From positions 20,043,201-20,107,200 of the forward strand of contig OX463835.1 in the NCBI GenBank assembly GCA_949825045.1: a stretch of DNA of 64,000 nt, in the 5' to 3' direction. This DNA is from Argyresthia goedartella (taxonomy: Eukaryota > Arthropoda > Insecta > Lepidoptera > Argyresthiidae). Below, piece by piece: positions 43,196-55,499 of the stretch (position 1 is the stretch's first letter; every line of letters starts with the position of its first letter). The translations under genes and the position numbers were made by a program. The notes beneath the pieces were generated by a model, which saw only the letters and a program-made list of their open reading frames with translations, made no database searches and was not told the DNA's origin.

Positions 43196-43350
43196 TTACT
43201 TGCTTTGGAGCGAAGCGAAGCCCCCTTTATCCTTCGTATAGGTTGAACATGTAAGAACAACAAAAAAAAAAATTAAATAAAGTGTTTTTGCTGATCCTTT
43301 TTTGCTGTGAAAATAAGTATTTTTGATGTGCGATGAAATACTAGCCATAT
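43196..43350 (-). repeat. AAGGGGGCTTCG cassette fragment
   Basis: The minus strand has TTGTTCTTACATGTTCAACC and GGATAAAGGGGGCTTCGCTT, the cassette of the MITEs at 36296 and 63095, joined to a segment shared with 281-365. Confidence 0.7.
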
Positions 43351-43573
43351 AGTAGTAGTGGTGGCCCGGCGCCGCCACAATCTAAGAAATATTACTCACC
43401 TGGAAAATCTATTGGTCAGTCTTGAAGTACAACAGTATTGAAGACATTATGACTTTTACCTTTTTTTTATTAGTAAATGTTTTACCGAATTCGTCGATTT
43501 CGCAACTTGATCAGCAGAAATGCCCAGTTACATCAAATTCACCGAAAAGGCATCCAATCTAGCACCGTTCCCT

Positions 43574-43990
43574 CCATTTACATTCATCGCTTTTCTTTTC
43601 TCGACAAATAGTTGCGGATCAATCTATTTTCTATAGATAACGAGGATAATCTATCCTGTGTTTTCTGTATTCTATACTTGATTACTAATGGATAATTTTC
43701 ACAGTTATACAATGGTTCTACCGGTTTTACTAAATTACTTGGAACATTACATAATTTTCCAAAAACAAGTTCATATGGTGTAAAGTTAGTTGACGAATGT
43801 ACACTTGTATTATAGCTAAAACACCAATAAGGCACCATGTGCTATGTGTCTTTAAGTTCATTATTAGTCTGTATTCTTAGAAAGTTGTTCAAATCTTTAT
43901 GCGAGTTTTCCAATGAACCTATTGTTTCATGATGGTATGCTGTCGATGTCGATTGTGTTATTTTCAATAAGGTACATACCTCGTTAGATA
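43574..43990 (-). pseudogene. Ty3/gypsy integrase fragment
   Basis: The minus strand reads STAYHHETIGSLENSH (region of the last catalytic Glu), then after a TAG near 43845 PYWCFSYNTSVHSSTNFTPY and ELVFGK, the integrase C-terminal block. No LTR nearby. A different lineage from the errantivirus at 25502. Confidence 0.85.
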
Positions 43991-44516
43991 TATACCCGAG
44001 CATCGAGCACATTCTTTGAGAGTAGGTAGATTAATGGTTTAGTTTGTTTTAAATGCTATATGCGGCTTCGAATCCCTGGGCTGACCTTGTACGAAATATA
44101 TAAGTTATTTGACATATTCGAAGACATAACATAAGATTATGTCGGTTCTAAGTAAAAATATGTCTTCATTAAGTATATAAGTTAAAGTGATTTATCTTTA
44201 GTAGGTACATACAACGGACGTTCTTACGTGGTGGAAAACACTGCGACGAAACTCCGTATCTCCATAGCAGAGGCGATAAGCTAGTCCTCTGTCACGCAAA
44301 ATAGATTATTGAGTTACATGATAGACGTTGTCCTCCTGCTCCTGCTGTTGGTCGTTTGCTTTTTAGGATTCCGTATCCAAAGAGTAAAACGGGAATCCTA
44401 TTGCTAAGACTCCGCTGACTGTCTGTCTGTCTGTCCGTCTGTAGCCTGGTGACAGAAGGACCGCTCATGAACCGTGATAGTTAGACAGTTGAAATATTCA
44501 CAGAATATTTAGTTAT

Positions 44517-44726
44517 GTATATGTCACCGGAAAATAATACGATCCGCACGTTTATAAAATTCCTAGGAAATTTATAAACTTCCTTCTAGATTATATTAGG
44601 CTAGGTTAGGTTAGGTTAGGTTATGTTAGGTTAGGTTAGGTCAGGTTAGTATATTTATAAACTTGCGGAAAAAAAATTTGGAAATTTATAAACTTGCGGA
44701 TCGTATTATTTTCCGGTGACATATAC
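44517..44726. mobile_element. Palindromic element with TTAGG core
   Basis: Ends GTATATGTCACCGGAAAATA are exact inverted repeats for about 32 bp, then similar to about 45 bp. The centre (44596-44649) is about ten TTAGG units with few errors, the insect telomere repeat. Insertion at TA inside another repeat is likely. Confidence 0.9.
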
Positions 44727-44944
44727 ACTTTAAAATAAATAATTTAATTAAAATAAAATAAATATTTAAGGGGCATAATAGAAATAGTTAATATTTAAGA
44801 AATTTAAAAAAGAGAATAAAATAAATATTGAAGAGGGCTCCCATACAACAAACGTGATTTTATTGCACGTTTTTGCTCGAGATTGATAATAGTAACAGTT
44901 AGACGCTTGAAATATTCACAGAATATTGAGTTATATTATGCACT

Positions 44945-45128
44945 TTAAAAATAAATATTATTATTATTACGAGCCGTGTATGTCCCACTGCTGGGCACAG
45001 GCCTCTCTCCCCTCCTTCCACTCCTGGCGGTCTTGCTGGAGCGGTCTCCCACCAGTTTTGTCCCAGAGACCCTACTCGTCACTCCATCTTTTCCTGGGTC
45101 GGCCACGCTTTCTCTTTGCACCGGGAGA
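44945..45128 (-). pseudogene. RTE-type LINE 3' end
   Basis: The minus strand reads RKRGRPRKRWSDE, then after a stop DRQEWKEGREACAQQWDI, followed by a TAA-repeat tail. Confidence 0.85.
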
Positions 45129-45559
45129 ATTAAAATAAAATAAATATTAAGGGGAGCCCATACAACAAACGTGATTTTTTTGCCATTTTCATAGATAATG
45201 GTACGGAACCCTTCCTGCGCGAGTCCGACTCGCACTTGGCCGTTTTTTTTGACGTGATAACGTCTTTAAAATCGTTTTAGTCGGGTGACATGTTCAGAAA
45301 CTTGTGTCACACCAAAACCTCACGACCGATCTCCCGTCTCATCTCGAGCGCTGCCAGTCATTCCGTGAAACTTGTCACGCGGAATCCTCACGAGCGGAGG
45401 CTTATTACGTAAACATCTCGATCGTAAACCTACTTTACAAAAAACCAATTTTTTTTTGTTCTAAAATACTATTTTACTACCGATTGCTTAATAATAATAA
45501 ATTAATGAAGCCCATTAATGTCCCCGCCGATGAGCACGTGTCTTTACTCGAATACAAGT

Positions 45560-45600
45560 AAGATTGAGCCATACTCCACCACGCTGGCTCGAGGGGAATC
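45560..45600 (+). repeat. Short repeat inverted at 47935-47985
   Basis: GATTGAGCCATACTCCACCA and its inverse occur 2.3 kb apart. Confidence 0.7.
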
Positions 45601-45632
45601 GGGCTACCGGCCAACAGAAGTTACCTGGCGTA

Positions 45633-45727
45633 TAAGTTGTACCAAAATGACGGCATCTGCGCAGGGTAAAATGTATCTAAAACAGTCATTTTTACCTGCG
45701 CAGACGCTATCATTTTGGTCCAACTTA
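45633..45727. mobile_element. 95-bp palindromic element
   Basis: TAAGTTGTACCAAAATGA and CATTTTGGTCCAACTTA, with TCTGCGCAGG and CCTGCGCAGA inside, are inverted. Confidence 0.85.
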
Positions 45728-46211
45728 AACTCCTCGCTATTACTTTGTAAGGCTCTGTTCACTATATTGCCACCATATTTTCATCCTGTAATAAACTAAA
45801 GCCAATGAAAAATTCATTCTCATATGCCTTTAAAGGGTTATACCACTGACTAGCGATAGTAGCCGGGACCTACAGCTTAACTATCTACCTATCGATTACT
45901 CGCCATTCCGAAAAGTTAAATATTTTCATCACAGCCCAAAAATCATAATCTTGAAATACAACATGGTGTCCGCACTAAACACTAGATGGCGTCAGTAATT
46001 TATCGCCACTTTTATCGTTACGGCCACTTTGCCCCGGCTTTTATCCTGATGAGAAATCGGTAATTCCCCGTGATGGGAGCCTGAGCATATTTATTCGGAT
46101 TACTGCGAGCATTTTTCCGGGGGCGTTCATGAATCACGATATTCTTGATGCCTAAGTGCACAGGGCACTGCAGGCCGATTCTGGAGAGGTGTCACAAATA
46201 CTCGCACCTAT

Positions 46212-46245
46212 ATCGCACTTACCTACCTATGCAGGTAAGTGCGAT
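46212..46245. repeat. Perfect 13-bp hairpin
   Basis: ATCGCACTTACCT and AGGTAAGTGCGAT with an 8-nt loop. Confidence 0.85.
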
Positions 46246-46247
46246 TC

Positions 46248-46682
46248 GGGCCCGCATACGGAGGGTTCTGTACCATCGTCCTAGAACAAGCGGCAATTCC
46301 GTGTTGGTTTTCCTGTAATCTTTGACTTAGGTCCTATATTCTGTTTTTTTTTATAATTTTAGACTGTATCTTCGGAGATAAAGTGGGGAAGGATTTAAAT
46401 TTTTTGCATTTTTGATCATATCTTCTTAAGTTATTAAAAAAAAAGTTTATAAAGAGGCCTTTTCAACGATACCCTACAGGTTTTTTTTTTTTGTCATTTT
46501 ACCCCTTCCACCTTTTTTTAGGCAATATGTTTATCATATTAGACTTGAATTATATTGCCGTTATCAGGATAAGTATTTTTGCAGAATATTTCAAGACTCT
46601 ATCTCTTATAGTTCCTGAGAAAAGTGCCTGTGACAGACGGACGGACACGCGAGTGATCCTTTTGAGGAAGGAACCCTAAAAA
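46248..46682 (-). repeat. Relative of the GGGTTCCGTACC family
   Basis: GGAGGGTTCTGTACCATCGT at one end and GAAGGAACCCTAAAAA at the other, with a different middle (poly-T runs) from the main family. Confidence 0.65.
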
Positions 46683-46742
46683 AGCAAAAAAACAAATCTC
46701 ATATATTTTTAATTGCTTCTAGATCATTAGGCTTGTGTTTAA

Positions 46743-47030
46743 TTTTACCAAAAACACATCTATTTTACAACCAATAAATTCGAAATGACTGCCAGAATGG
46801 GTAAATGATCACCAAATTGTGTTTGGATAAATGATCTTCTTTTTATGTTTTGTATACTTATGTTTATGTTTTAAGTATTTTTGTTGTTCTTACATATTCA
46901 ACCTAACACGAAGGATAAACTTAACCCTTCACCTAAGCTACCGCAGTATTTTGCCCAGATATTTTCTGCAACTTGTGGTGATCATTTACCCATTTAGGTA
47001 AGAAAAAAATATTTTGGTGACCATTTAAAT
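46743..47030 (+). mobile_element. GATCACC-TIR MITE
   Basis: CCAAAAACACATCTATTTTA start and ATATTTTGGTGACCATT end; slightly shorter cassette than in 63095. Confidence 0.85.
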
Positions 47031-47037
47031 TGTTCTC

Positions 47038-47162
47038 GTTCATTATTTGCTGCTGTAGCGGCAACAGAAATACACTTTCCGTGTAAATTTCAACATCACG
47101 GTTAATGAGAGGAGCCCTCTGCCGGTCACGTTTGGCACCCTTCGGGTACGGAACCCTGACAA
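47038..47162 (-). repeat. GGGTTCCGTACC-family fragment
   Basis: GTAGCGGCAACAGAAATACA and TTCGGGTACGGAACCCTGAC. Confidence 0.8.
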
Positions 47163-47164
47163 CG

Positions 47165-48770
47165 AGTTAGAAAATAGAACCTTAGGCAACCGGACTGGAT
47201 TTGGATTGGATGATTTGATTTCATGCTGTCAGTGCAGTTTGATAATTACGTGACGCCTTCTGAATTCCAATGTCTGTCTAGTACGGCACTTTCTCTAAGA
47301 ATTTTTGCATGTAGGTATCAAAAAGAATACGTCAAATAGTCTTCTTTACATCCCATATTTATGGACGCCCCCAAGCATTCACATTTTTGCCGATCCCGCG
47401 CTTGTAATTTCGGTAATGTACGATAGTTTGTGCGTAATTTGTTTCTGTTTGTAGGCTGAACGCTGATTTGCCGATGACATTTGCTTTGTGGCGCGGAAAA
47501 AATGTTATGACTTCCGGTAAATGAGTTTTTTTTTTTGCTGAATTGCTTCCTATGATGCCTTAAAGCCTGATATCGCAAATCTCCAATTTATTCTGATTTA
47601 ACCTAAAAGAGTACTTACATATAAGACGTGTGTGACTTTGAAATTTTGTGCCTCTGCTGCCTCGTACATGAAAGGGCATAACCAGAAAGTCTTTGATAAT
47701 AAGTTGATTCATCATAGTAATTTTCGTATCGGTATCTACAATGTTACTGACGTAGGCATCTCACAACAAATAATGTACTTAGATTATGAACACGCTAAGC
47801 TGTCAGACCAAGCCACTATCGTTACTTGGTGGTATTAATTAGTAGTCGTAAAGCTGTGTCAGAGAGAGGCCATTAAAAGGCAGCTCCTGACATTCGGGTT
47901 GGCCACTAATCCGACCGACACCGACAAAAACCTCCACTGAGCCAGCGTGGTGGAGTATGGCTCAATCTTACTCGTAATCGGGAAAAGGCCCGTTCTCCTC
48001 GATGGGAACATGAATGCGCTCTACATTCACATATTTTTTAATAAGTAATTACATTTTATTTCAAGACAAGAAGGCAACCGCAAAATACAAACAATGTAGT
48101 GAGTGGAAGGGAAAATTCAAGATGGCCGATTTGAGATCGTTTCGGCGGGAGTTTTCCGACGCCATTACAATCTGTGGATTGGCACAAATTACAAATGATG
48201 TTTCCATGTAAAAATAAACCCTCTGTGTCAGAGATAGGGCGCAATTTAGTCTGGAAATTGTGTAATGCTATCGAGCGCTGGCTGCCACAAGAAAAGTTAG
48301 AAATCGAAAACATTACACAAATTAGCTTTAAGAGGATTTCTCTAGAGCTGCTCGTTTAAAGTTGGTAAAAATCTCTCTACTTATCTCTCCAGCCTCCACC
48401 CGACGCTAAGTAAAAGGGCCCTGCCGACAACAGTAGTAGTTTGCAGGCATTTTTGCCCTACAAAAAGTGGTGTAGAAAACGTTTTAATTTGGCAAATGAC
48501 AAATAATTTCCTCTAGTGACAAATATTTGTTGTCCTTTGAGGCAATTATAAAAACATAGCTGTAGGGAATTATGATGAACATACCAACATTGTTGTTGTG
48601 GTAGGAAACCACTCGAACATTAGTCGGAGTGCTTTAGATACCGGTTTAGAAAAGCTGCTCAATTTATGTAATAACACAAAGTGCAAGTTTATTCTTTAAT
48701 TGCTTAAATGCAGGCTAGTAATGAAAAAAAAATAGTTTTAATTTATATTAATTTTGAACTTACGTGTTCC
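47165..48770. other. Unassigned intergenic DNA
   Basis: Open stretches at 47632-47838 and 48014-48211 have no recognisable domain. No gene is called. Confidence 0.35.
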
Positions 48771-48900
48771 TTTACTTGTTCCTAAAAGGGTCTAAAAGAT
48801 ACAAAGAAAAATCGGAAGCACGGACGGACGGACCGAGAGAGAGGGAAAACGAACAGATCCTCTTAGAGTTAATTTTTTCTCTTTGTGGAACCCTAAAAAT
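48770..48900 (-). repeat. Relative of the GGGTTCCGTACC family, fragment
   Basis: GACGGACGGACCGAGAGA and TTGTGGAACCCTAAAAAT, like the 46248 copy. Confidence 0.6.
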
Positions 48901-49454
48901 GCCAAAAACCACTACCTCACATGCACCTTTATGTCTACGGTCATAGACAAAAAGGTGCGTTCCGATTTCACTTTAACTATTTATACTATCATGACGAAAT
49001 TGCAATTAGGTACCGTTTCGTCCTAAACAGATCGATTAGATACGCCAATACCATGACATCTTCGGAGAAAAGTTCGGTTAAAACTAGCAGAGAGCGCGCG
49101 AAAGGAAATGTCTCAAATCGGTGATTTTACTTTATGAAGTTCCGCAGGCACTACAGTATACAATAATGAAATGACAGTTCGTATAATATGTATTTTATCC
49201 TTTATTTTTTGATTATAAAATGAAGCAATAGGAATGACATACGATGAACTTAAATCACTATGTCAAACCTACAATAGTTTCTTCATAACGTGTAGACCAA
49301 ATGAATTTCTGGATTGTGGCCTAGTGATAGGCTTCGCTTCGCTCGCCATGATAAAAACAGATTTGCTTTATGCCAGATTCTGTTGACGAAGGATTCTGTT
49401 TTAATATCATAAATGGAATGTCAACATTAACTCGAGATTAGTGTTAAGTACGCC

Positions 49455-49575
49455 ATAAAATTAACTTGGCATTCGCGAAGAATGCGATTCCCCTTCCTCT
49501 CCCGAGTTCGACGCGATGCGTCAGTGACGGACGCTAGACGTCATCCGAGCGAGATGCCAAGTTAACTTCGGCGCG
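49455..49575. mobile_element. Small inverted-repeat element
   Basis: TTAACTTGGCATTCGC and GCGAGATGCCAAGTTAACT are inverted. A diverged copy lies at 34410-34520. Confidence 0.75.
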
Positions 49576-49746
49576 TAGTCTATCACCATCTCTCATCTAT
49601 CATATAATGATGTACCATTTCCGCCTCCATCGAAATCTTTGCGCTGAACCAGCTCGTGAGGAAGTCGAAGTACCACATGTATAGGCTGCTCAACAGGAGC
49701 TGTTGGTGCGGTGACCCAGCCACATGTAACCTGCCCATTCGCCTAT

Positions 49747-49885
49747 GAACACCTAGTATGGACTTGCATTAAATTTTAATTTACCGACCGTCCACTCTCG
49801 CATGAACACCTAGTATGGACTTGCATTAAATTTTAATTTACCGACCGTCCACTCTCGCATGAACACCTAGTATGGACTTGGAATT
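49747..49885. repeat. 57-bp tandem repeat, 2.4 copies
   Basis: GAACACCTAGTATGGACTTG begins at 49747, 49804 and 49861. The first two units are nearly identical. Confidence 0.95.
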
Positions 49886-49889
49886 AAAT

Positions 49890-50535
49890 TTATATTTATG
49901 TTTATAAAATAATTACTACTACCCACTATTCTTTTTTATTACTGGCAATACTGACCGCAATTAGAGGATAAACGTACCTTCTCTCTGGTATCTCACACTT
50001 GATTGGTTGACTGACTAAATAAATGAAAAAAATAAAATAATCGGTGATGTGGCTGGCCGCCATGACAATTTGGCTTTTTATTGGCCATATTTTTTTTATC
50101 GCTATTGAGAGGATTAATTACCAATTCCCTTGTATATTGAAATAGCAGCTCCATATATATAACACCCAGTAGCTCCCTCGCTACAAATGCCATGTTTCTG
50201 CGCCGATATATCCTCATTCATACATAAAGCTGTAGTTTACATAAAAAAGCCATCCGCTGAACATAATATGCCGTTAAATCTGAACCGCTAGGTAATTCTG
50301 TATAAATAATTCATTGCTCTAACTAAGTACGGTCGTGAGTTGCGGCCGCTTTGATTTTATTTTTCACAAAATCCCGCCAAGTGCGTGATTGACTCTCTTT
50401 TTCTCACAACTTCAAGATACACATCACACGTGCCTGGATCGGGGTTTTATGCTCCAAAAATCACAGAGTCACTGAATCACGCGGGATGTTCCAGTGCTCT
50501 GTGTAGATATATTGTTGACGGATCTCTTTGTCCCC
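49890..50535. other. Unassigned intergenic DNA
   Basis: No gene or element seen. Confidence 0.4.
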
Positions 50536-50539
50536 AATA

Positions 50540-51472
50540 AATACGAATAGGCCAAGAATCTTGGGGTTGTATTTGATAAATTGTTGTCCTGGTCGCCCCA
50601 TGTTTGTGAGGTCAGCAGACGAGTCTTTGCGTCATTTCACTCCCTACGGAGATTGCAGCACTTCCTGCCACAGCAGACTAAAATCACCCTTGCCCAGTCC
50701 CTCCTACTACCTTTAATCGACTATGCAGATGTTTGCTGGATCGGTGCGAACGAAGAACAACTGAACAAACTCGAACGACTTCAAAACCTCGGGATTCGGT
50801 TTGTCTTCGGGCTGCGCAAGTATGACCATGTCTCACAGTATCGCAAGGAGTTGGGGTGGCTTCCGATCCGCCTTCGTCGTGATATGCACGTTCTCTCCTA
50901 TCTGTTCAACATTTTGCGAAACCCCCGCTACCCCTCATATCTTCGAGAACGTTTCGAGTTTATTTCCTCCAGGCATAGCAACCGGAGATCCCACACGATG
51001 TCTCTTCTCTCTACTCCTCGGCATAACACTGCCGCTTACAAACACTCGTTTAGGTTAACGGCGATCCGACTGTGGAACGCACTTCCCTGCGCTATTAGAG
51101 ATAGTCCCTCAATTTTCACTTTTAAGACAAGATTGAAAGAGCATTTCCTTTCTCTTTCGTGATAGGTACTTTTATATATGTATATATAAGTAGTATATGT
51201 TTGATATATATAAAAATTTTTGCTTTTGTATTTTATTTAGTATATATCATGTATTAAATTATTATGTTTTAGTTGTAAACAATTAGATGTACAGTTTTAT
51301 TGCGCACTAGGACTCTCCTGTTGCACAATTTTTCCTGTCCTACCTAGGTTTGCTGGTAGAAATCTCTCTTTAGAGATAAGCTCGCCTTTGCTCATAAAAT
51401 GTTTTGTTACCTTACTATTTCTATAAGATTTCTGTGCAATAAAGAATATGAATATGAATAGGTTTGTTGGCA
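50540..51472 (+). pseudogene. LINE C-terminus with hairpin 3' end
   Basis: From 50581 to 51162, 193 residues carry the end of a non-LTR reverse transcriptase: LPLIDYADVCW, LQNLGIRFVFGLRKYD, ELGWLPIRLRRD and SFRLTAIRLWNALP. 5'-truncated and otherwise open, so recent. The clade is uncertain (L2/CR1/Jockey group). The 3' UTR ends with CCTACCTAGGT, a hairpin ATCTCTCTTTAGAGAT (51372-51387), GATAAGCTCGCCTTTG and a GAATAT repeat tail. Confidence 0.88.
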
Positions 51473-51654
51473 TTTGTACAATGTATTATCCGTTGTATGT
51501 AACTGGCCTGCTAAGTAGGTACCTATCCATCCATTGTTTAAGGCAAACTATTACTTACGCGAGTCAGCCTTTCCCTGAATAATTTTGATATGACAACTCC
51601 ATCAAAATGTGATTATACAGAGAATAGTGTTGGTTGATTCGTGTTCTAAGTAAC

Positions 51655-51682
51655 ATCACATAACATAACATAACATAACATA
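51655..51682. repeat. ATAAC pentanucleotide repeat
   Basis: About five ATAAC units. Confidence 0.8.
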
Positions 51683-51850
51683 GCGTCACTTTCCCATACG
51701 AGGTGGCAAAGGCACAATTGTACCCACTTTGAGCCAGTTATTCAATATTCCATTTCGCGTGACAGGGGGCTAGCCCATCGCCGCAGCTATGGCGTAGTGA
51801 AGGTTTCCCCACGATCTTTTCCATCACCGTTAGAACGCCCGTATAATGTT
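51683..51850 (+). repeat. GCGTGACAGGGGGCTAG-family repeat
   Basis: The longest copy: TTTCCCATACGAGGTGGC, GCGTGACAGGGGGCTAGCCC, GTGAAGGTTTCCCCACGA, CACCGTTAGAACG. Confidence 0.8.
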
Positions 51851-52669
51851 CTTAAGATAAATTCATTATCTCATTGGTACATGGTCAGGAATCGAACCTG
51901 CATCTCCTGTGTGAGAAGCAAGCGTGAAACCCATTAGAACACCGAGCTCTTCAAAGAAGTCAAAGTAGTGGAACTAGAAGACTCCATTTTTCCGCCACAC
52001 CCTGTAACTAGTGTTAGGTTGTTGCGCTAACACGCTGCGGTATTCCTGTCTGCCGCCGTCGCGAACAATCACCCTGTGTTCCGCTACTTTCACCGTATGC
52101 CATAGTGTGGATATGACAACAGTAACGTTCGAAAATTGCCTGCCACACACCAGGGTACCCTGTGACCTGAAAACCGCGGTTTAAGGAAGTTATAACCAAC
52201 ATATAAGGAAGGTATCACGTACAGCTTTGGCGGCAAAGGCACGTTACGTCATTTAAGCCGATTCGACTTCACAAGGGAGGTTTACAATGCGTCGGGCTCA
52301 ATAATAGTAGGCGGTTCTCAATTAGGTTATATTTTAATTGTTTTAATGTTCGTTGCCTCGAAATTGGTATTATTTATGAACCGATTTGAAAATTCAATGT
52401 GGTCCCAATTTTGGAAAGTGTCTAGAAGTTTGGTTTTAAATAAAAATAACTGGAATTATGACCTCATCAATTTAAGCAAAATTGCTTTCCTGTGACTTTT
52501 TAGTGGTGTTTAAGGCCATTTTCATGAGATTAATTCTAGCTATTAGTACAGTATGTCGTATAATATGTGTCGACTTGACTGACGGAAAACAGATTTCGTT
52601 GTCACATTTTCGTGTAATAGACGACATTCGTATCCCGCCCGGGGACAAAGAAATGGGGCTTGAAGTCGT

Positions 52670-53300
52670 TTTTAGGGTTCCGTAGCCAAAGGGTAAAACG
52701 GGACCCTTTTACTAAGACTCCGCTGTCCGTCCGTCTGTCACCAGGCTGTATCTCATGAAGCGTGATAGTTAGACAGTTGAAATTTTCACAGATGATGTAT
52801 TTCTGTTGCCGCTATAACAACGAATACCTACTAAAAATCAGAATAGCTCCCATGCAACAAACGTGATTTTTAGGGTTCCATACCCAAAGGGTAAAAACGG
52901 GACCCTATTTCTAAGACTCCGCTGTCTGTCTGTCTGTCTGTCTGTCCCTTAACGCTGTCTGTTACCAGGCGGTGTCTCATTAACAGTGATAATTAGACAG
53001 TTGAAATTTTCACAGATGATGTATTTCTGTTGCCGGTATAACAACAAATACTAAAAACAGAATAAAATAAATATTTAAAGGGGCTACCATACAACAATTC
53101 TTTCAATACCATATATAAACTTATGAATGCACCTGGTTACGTAAATGGAGTGTGAAAGTGGCCGCACCAATAACTTTGTAAACAACATTTTGCTATTTAA
53201 AATCCAAACTATTTATTCCACACCATCCCTACCAGTGTAAGGTGATACGGAACCCTTCGTGCGCGAGTCCAACTCGAACTTGGCCAGTTTTTTTCCTAAG
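52670..53300 (+). repeat. Two GGGTTCCGTACC-family repeats in tandem
   Basis: A partial copy (52670-52865) stops in CAACAAACGTGATTTT and the next (52868-53300) starts at once, running full length to CGAACTTGGCCAGTTTTTTT. It includes CTGT microsatellite units near 52925. Confidence 0.88.
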
Positions 53301-54100
53301 TTATTAGTTAGCTTGGTGTTCGTTTATGTTGTGTAAATGAAGTGGAACTGACTATGAAGACCACGCCAGTCCTATTCCATAATGGTGAAATGGAAGAAGG
53401 AAAACCTTCTCAACTATTTACCAACGTCGTCGTTCAGGGTCTGATGATAGGATCCTGGAGAAATACAGAGAAGTCTTGAATTAATGAAGACACTTATATA
53501 ACTGATATAACATTACGTGTTAACAAAATTGACTTGTCCCACTAACGTATAAAGAATGTTCAACGGCGAAGTCACACAACATTAACTATAATAATAAAGA
53601 AATCGCAGTAAGGAACCTTAGACTTGGCACGACGTTGTCTAGATTTCATTACTTTTTAGAGATAAACAAGCAGCTCCATCGAGACTTGGCTAGTTTTTTA
53701 CAGAATGTTTTTGGTGGGATTTCACTTCTTTTTGTAGAAACGTGGGCATATTGATTTATTTTATTAGATTTTCGGGAGATATCCGGGAGATATGAAAACG
53801 GTATACACTGAATTTATAGCAAGAGAAAACCAAGCTCTTGTGTTTTATAATCTGGGTCACCAGGTACTCCAGATCTTCGATTATCCTAGCTTTTATAGTT
53901 TTTCCTTTATGTGGCCCTTAAACCCTAACTCTGTACCAAATTTCAGCTCTCTGAGTTTATGGGAAGTACTAGTTCTATTATGATGATCATGAGTGAGTGA
54001 GTGAAACTTTGCTTTCGCTTAACTTCGGAACTAAATGACCTACAGACTTGAAATTTTGGATTTTAAGTATTTGTTGTATTCTTGGATTTTAGGTATAGTG
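53301..54100. other. Unassigned intergenic DNA
   Basis: No gene seen. A short TGAG run lies at 53990-54003. Confidence 0.4.
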
Positions 54101-54149
54101 TTTGTATGCTTTCTGCCCTAAGAGATATTTTAGCACAACCCTATCCACA

Positions 54150-54440
54150 CTATTCCCATCGCACCGCAAACGAGCAATCAGCCAGCGATCGCCAACACGA
54201 CAATACCCCCCCTCCCCTCACCCCTCACCGCCCCTCGCCCCGCGGCTCCTTGATTCCAAATTCAATTTGGACCAATCAGCGCGCGCCGTCTTCCCGCCTT
54301 CCGCGCCGTTGGCCGGACGCGGGATGTTTGAAAATGGCGCGTTTGGTGAGGTTCTTTTTTTAAATTGATTGTTTTCTATTTTTCCAGCCGGTGCGTTTAT
54401 AGTTTTGTAATAGCGAGCGGGGTGTACGTTGCGAACTGTG
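54150..54440 (+). promoter_or_regulatory. GC-rich, CpG-containing promoter-like patch
   Basis: It has a CCAAT box (GGACCAATCAGCGCGCG), a C-rich tract, GCGCCGTTGGCC and AAAATGGCGCG. An ATG GCG CGT TTG is followed by GTGAGG and, 40 bp on, TTTTTCCAG. This looks like a possible promoter and tiny first exon, but no gene follows that I can recognise. Confidence 0.35.
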
Positions 54441-55360
54441 ATGTGGTGGACCAGGATAGGTGAAGGCTGAAAGGGGGAGAAAGCGAAGTTGACACTAGAT
54501 TGCTTAAAATACAGTTTATGAAAGTATAATAATAAAGGCATAAAAAATTCAGCGAAAATAAAACTACAATTTTTACGCCACTCAATTTTTTTAAGATCTG
54601 TCAGTAATCTATCGACTCTAGAGAGGGAAATTAATAAATCATTAATATTTTACTGGCCATTCGAAAAGGGCACTGAAATGATATTTTATGGCTTTTTCAT
54701 GGCAAAAATCACTAACAGTTTATGGACGAAGTTTATAGTGATTGTCGATAGATGAATATTATGGCGACGTCGTTAAATTAATATTGTCTTTAGACGACGC
54801 CAAAGTACAATATTATATCTATAATAAAAACATACTTATATCTTCATGCCTTTATCCCAGAAGAGGGGTAGATAGAGATAAGGCCACCAAGTCACAGACG
54901 ATGGTGTGTAACCGGCCAAGTCCGAGTAGGTCTCGCATACGAAGAGTTTCGTACAACAAGATCAAGCAATAAACATTCTGGCTTTCATTACACTCTGAAG
55001 GAATAAATTAGCATCATTTTAAAGTTAATAAAAGTAAAGAAGAACTTCATGGCAAAATTAATTTTCACAGTCGATTATTTCCAAATGCAAAAACTAAATG
55101 CGAAAAAAAAAGAAAGTTACGTTTTCCAAAATGGCGCGTGTCGCGTGTCGCGTGTGGTACCAAAATGTAATATCAAATATTGATATTCGCGTCTGCTGAT
55201 TCTGTATTCAGCTCACTTTGAGTATGGATACTATACATATTTGCTGTTCGGGTCGGGTTTCAGTTTTCTGATTGTTTGGTGAAGTTCGAGGCGATGAGCC
55301 AGCCCCCTCACACAAATGGAACATTGATTGGTTACACGAGGGCGGTTTTAGTTTAGAGTG
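54441..55360. other. Unassigned intergenic DNA
   Basis: 54908-54960 resembles the head of the GGGTTCCGTACC family (GGCCAAGTCCGAGTAGG). GTCGCGT is repeated at 55138-55160. No gene. Confidence 0.4.
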
Positions 55361-55364
55361 ACGC

Positions 55365-55490
55365 CTTTCCCTTACCGAGTGGCAGAGGCGCAGTTGCAGC
55401 TTTGCGTGACAGGGGGCTAGTTCATCGCTGCAGCTATAGATTAGTGAAGGTTTCCTCACGATTTTTTCCATCGCCGTTAGAACGTCCATA
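55365..55490 (+). repeat. GCGTGACAGGGGGCTAG-family repeat
   Basis: GCGTGACAGGGGGCTAGTTC, GTGAAGGTTTCCTCACGA and CGCCGTTAGAACG. Confidence 0.8.
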
Positions 55491-55499
55491 AAGTTTACT

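Larger units (their letters stand above)
44362..45250 (+). repeat. GGGTTCCGTACC-family repeat split by two insertions
   Basis: It starts AGGATTCCGTATCCAAAGAG and ends GGTACGGAACCCTTCCTGCG. The TTAGG element (44517-44726) and an RTE tail (44945-45128) interrupt it; GGGGCATAATAG and GAGGGCTCCCATACAACAAA blocks lie between. Confidence 0.8.

Noticed and set aside
51655..51682. Interstitial telomere repeat
   Set aside because: The unit is ATAAC, not TTAGG or CCTAA.
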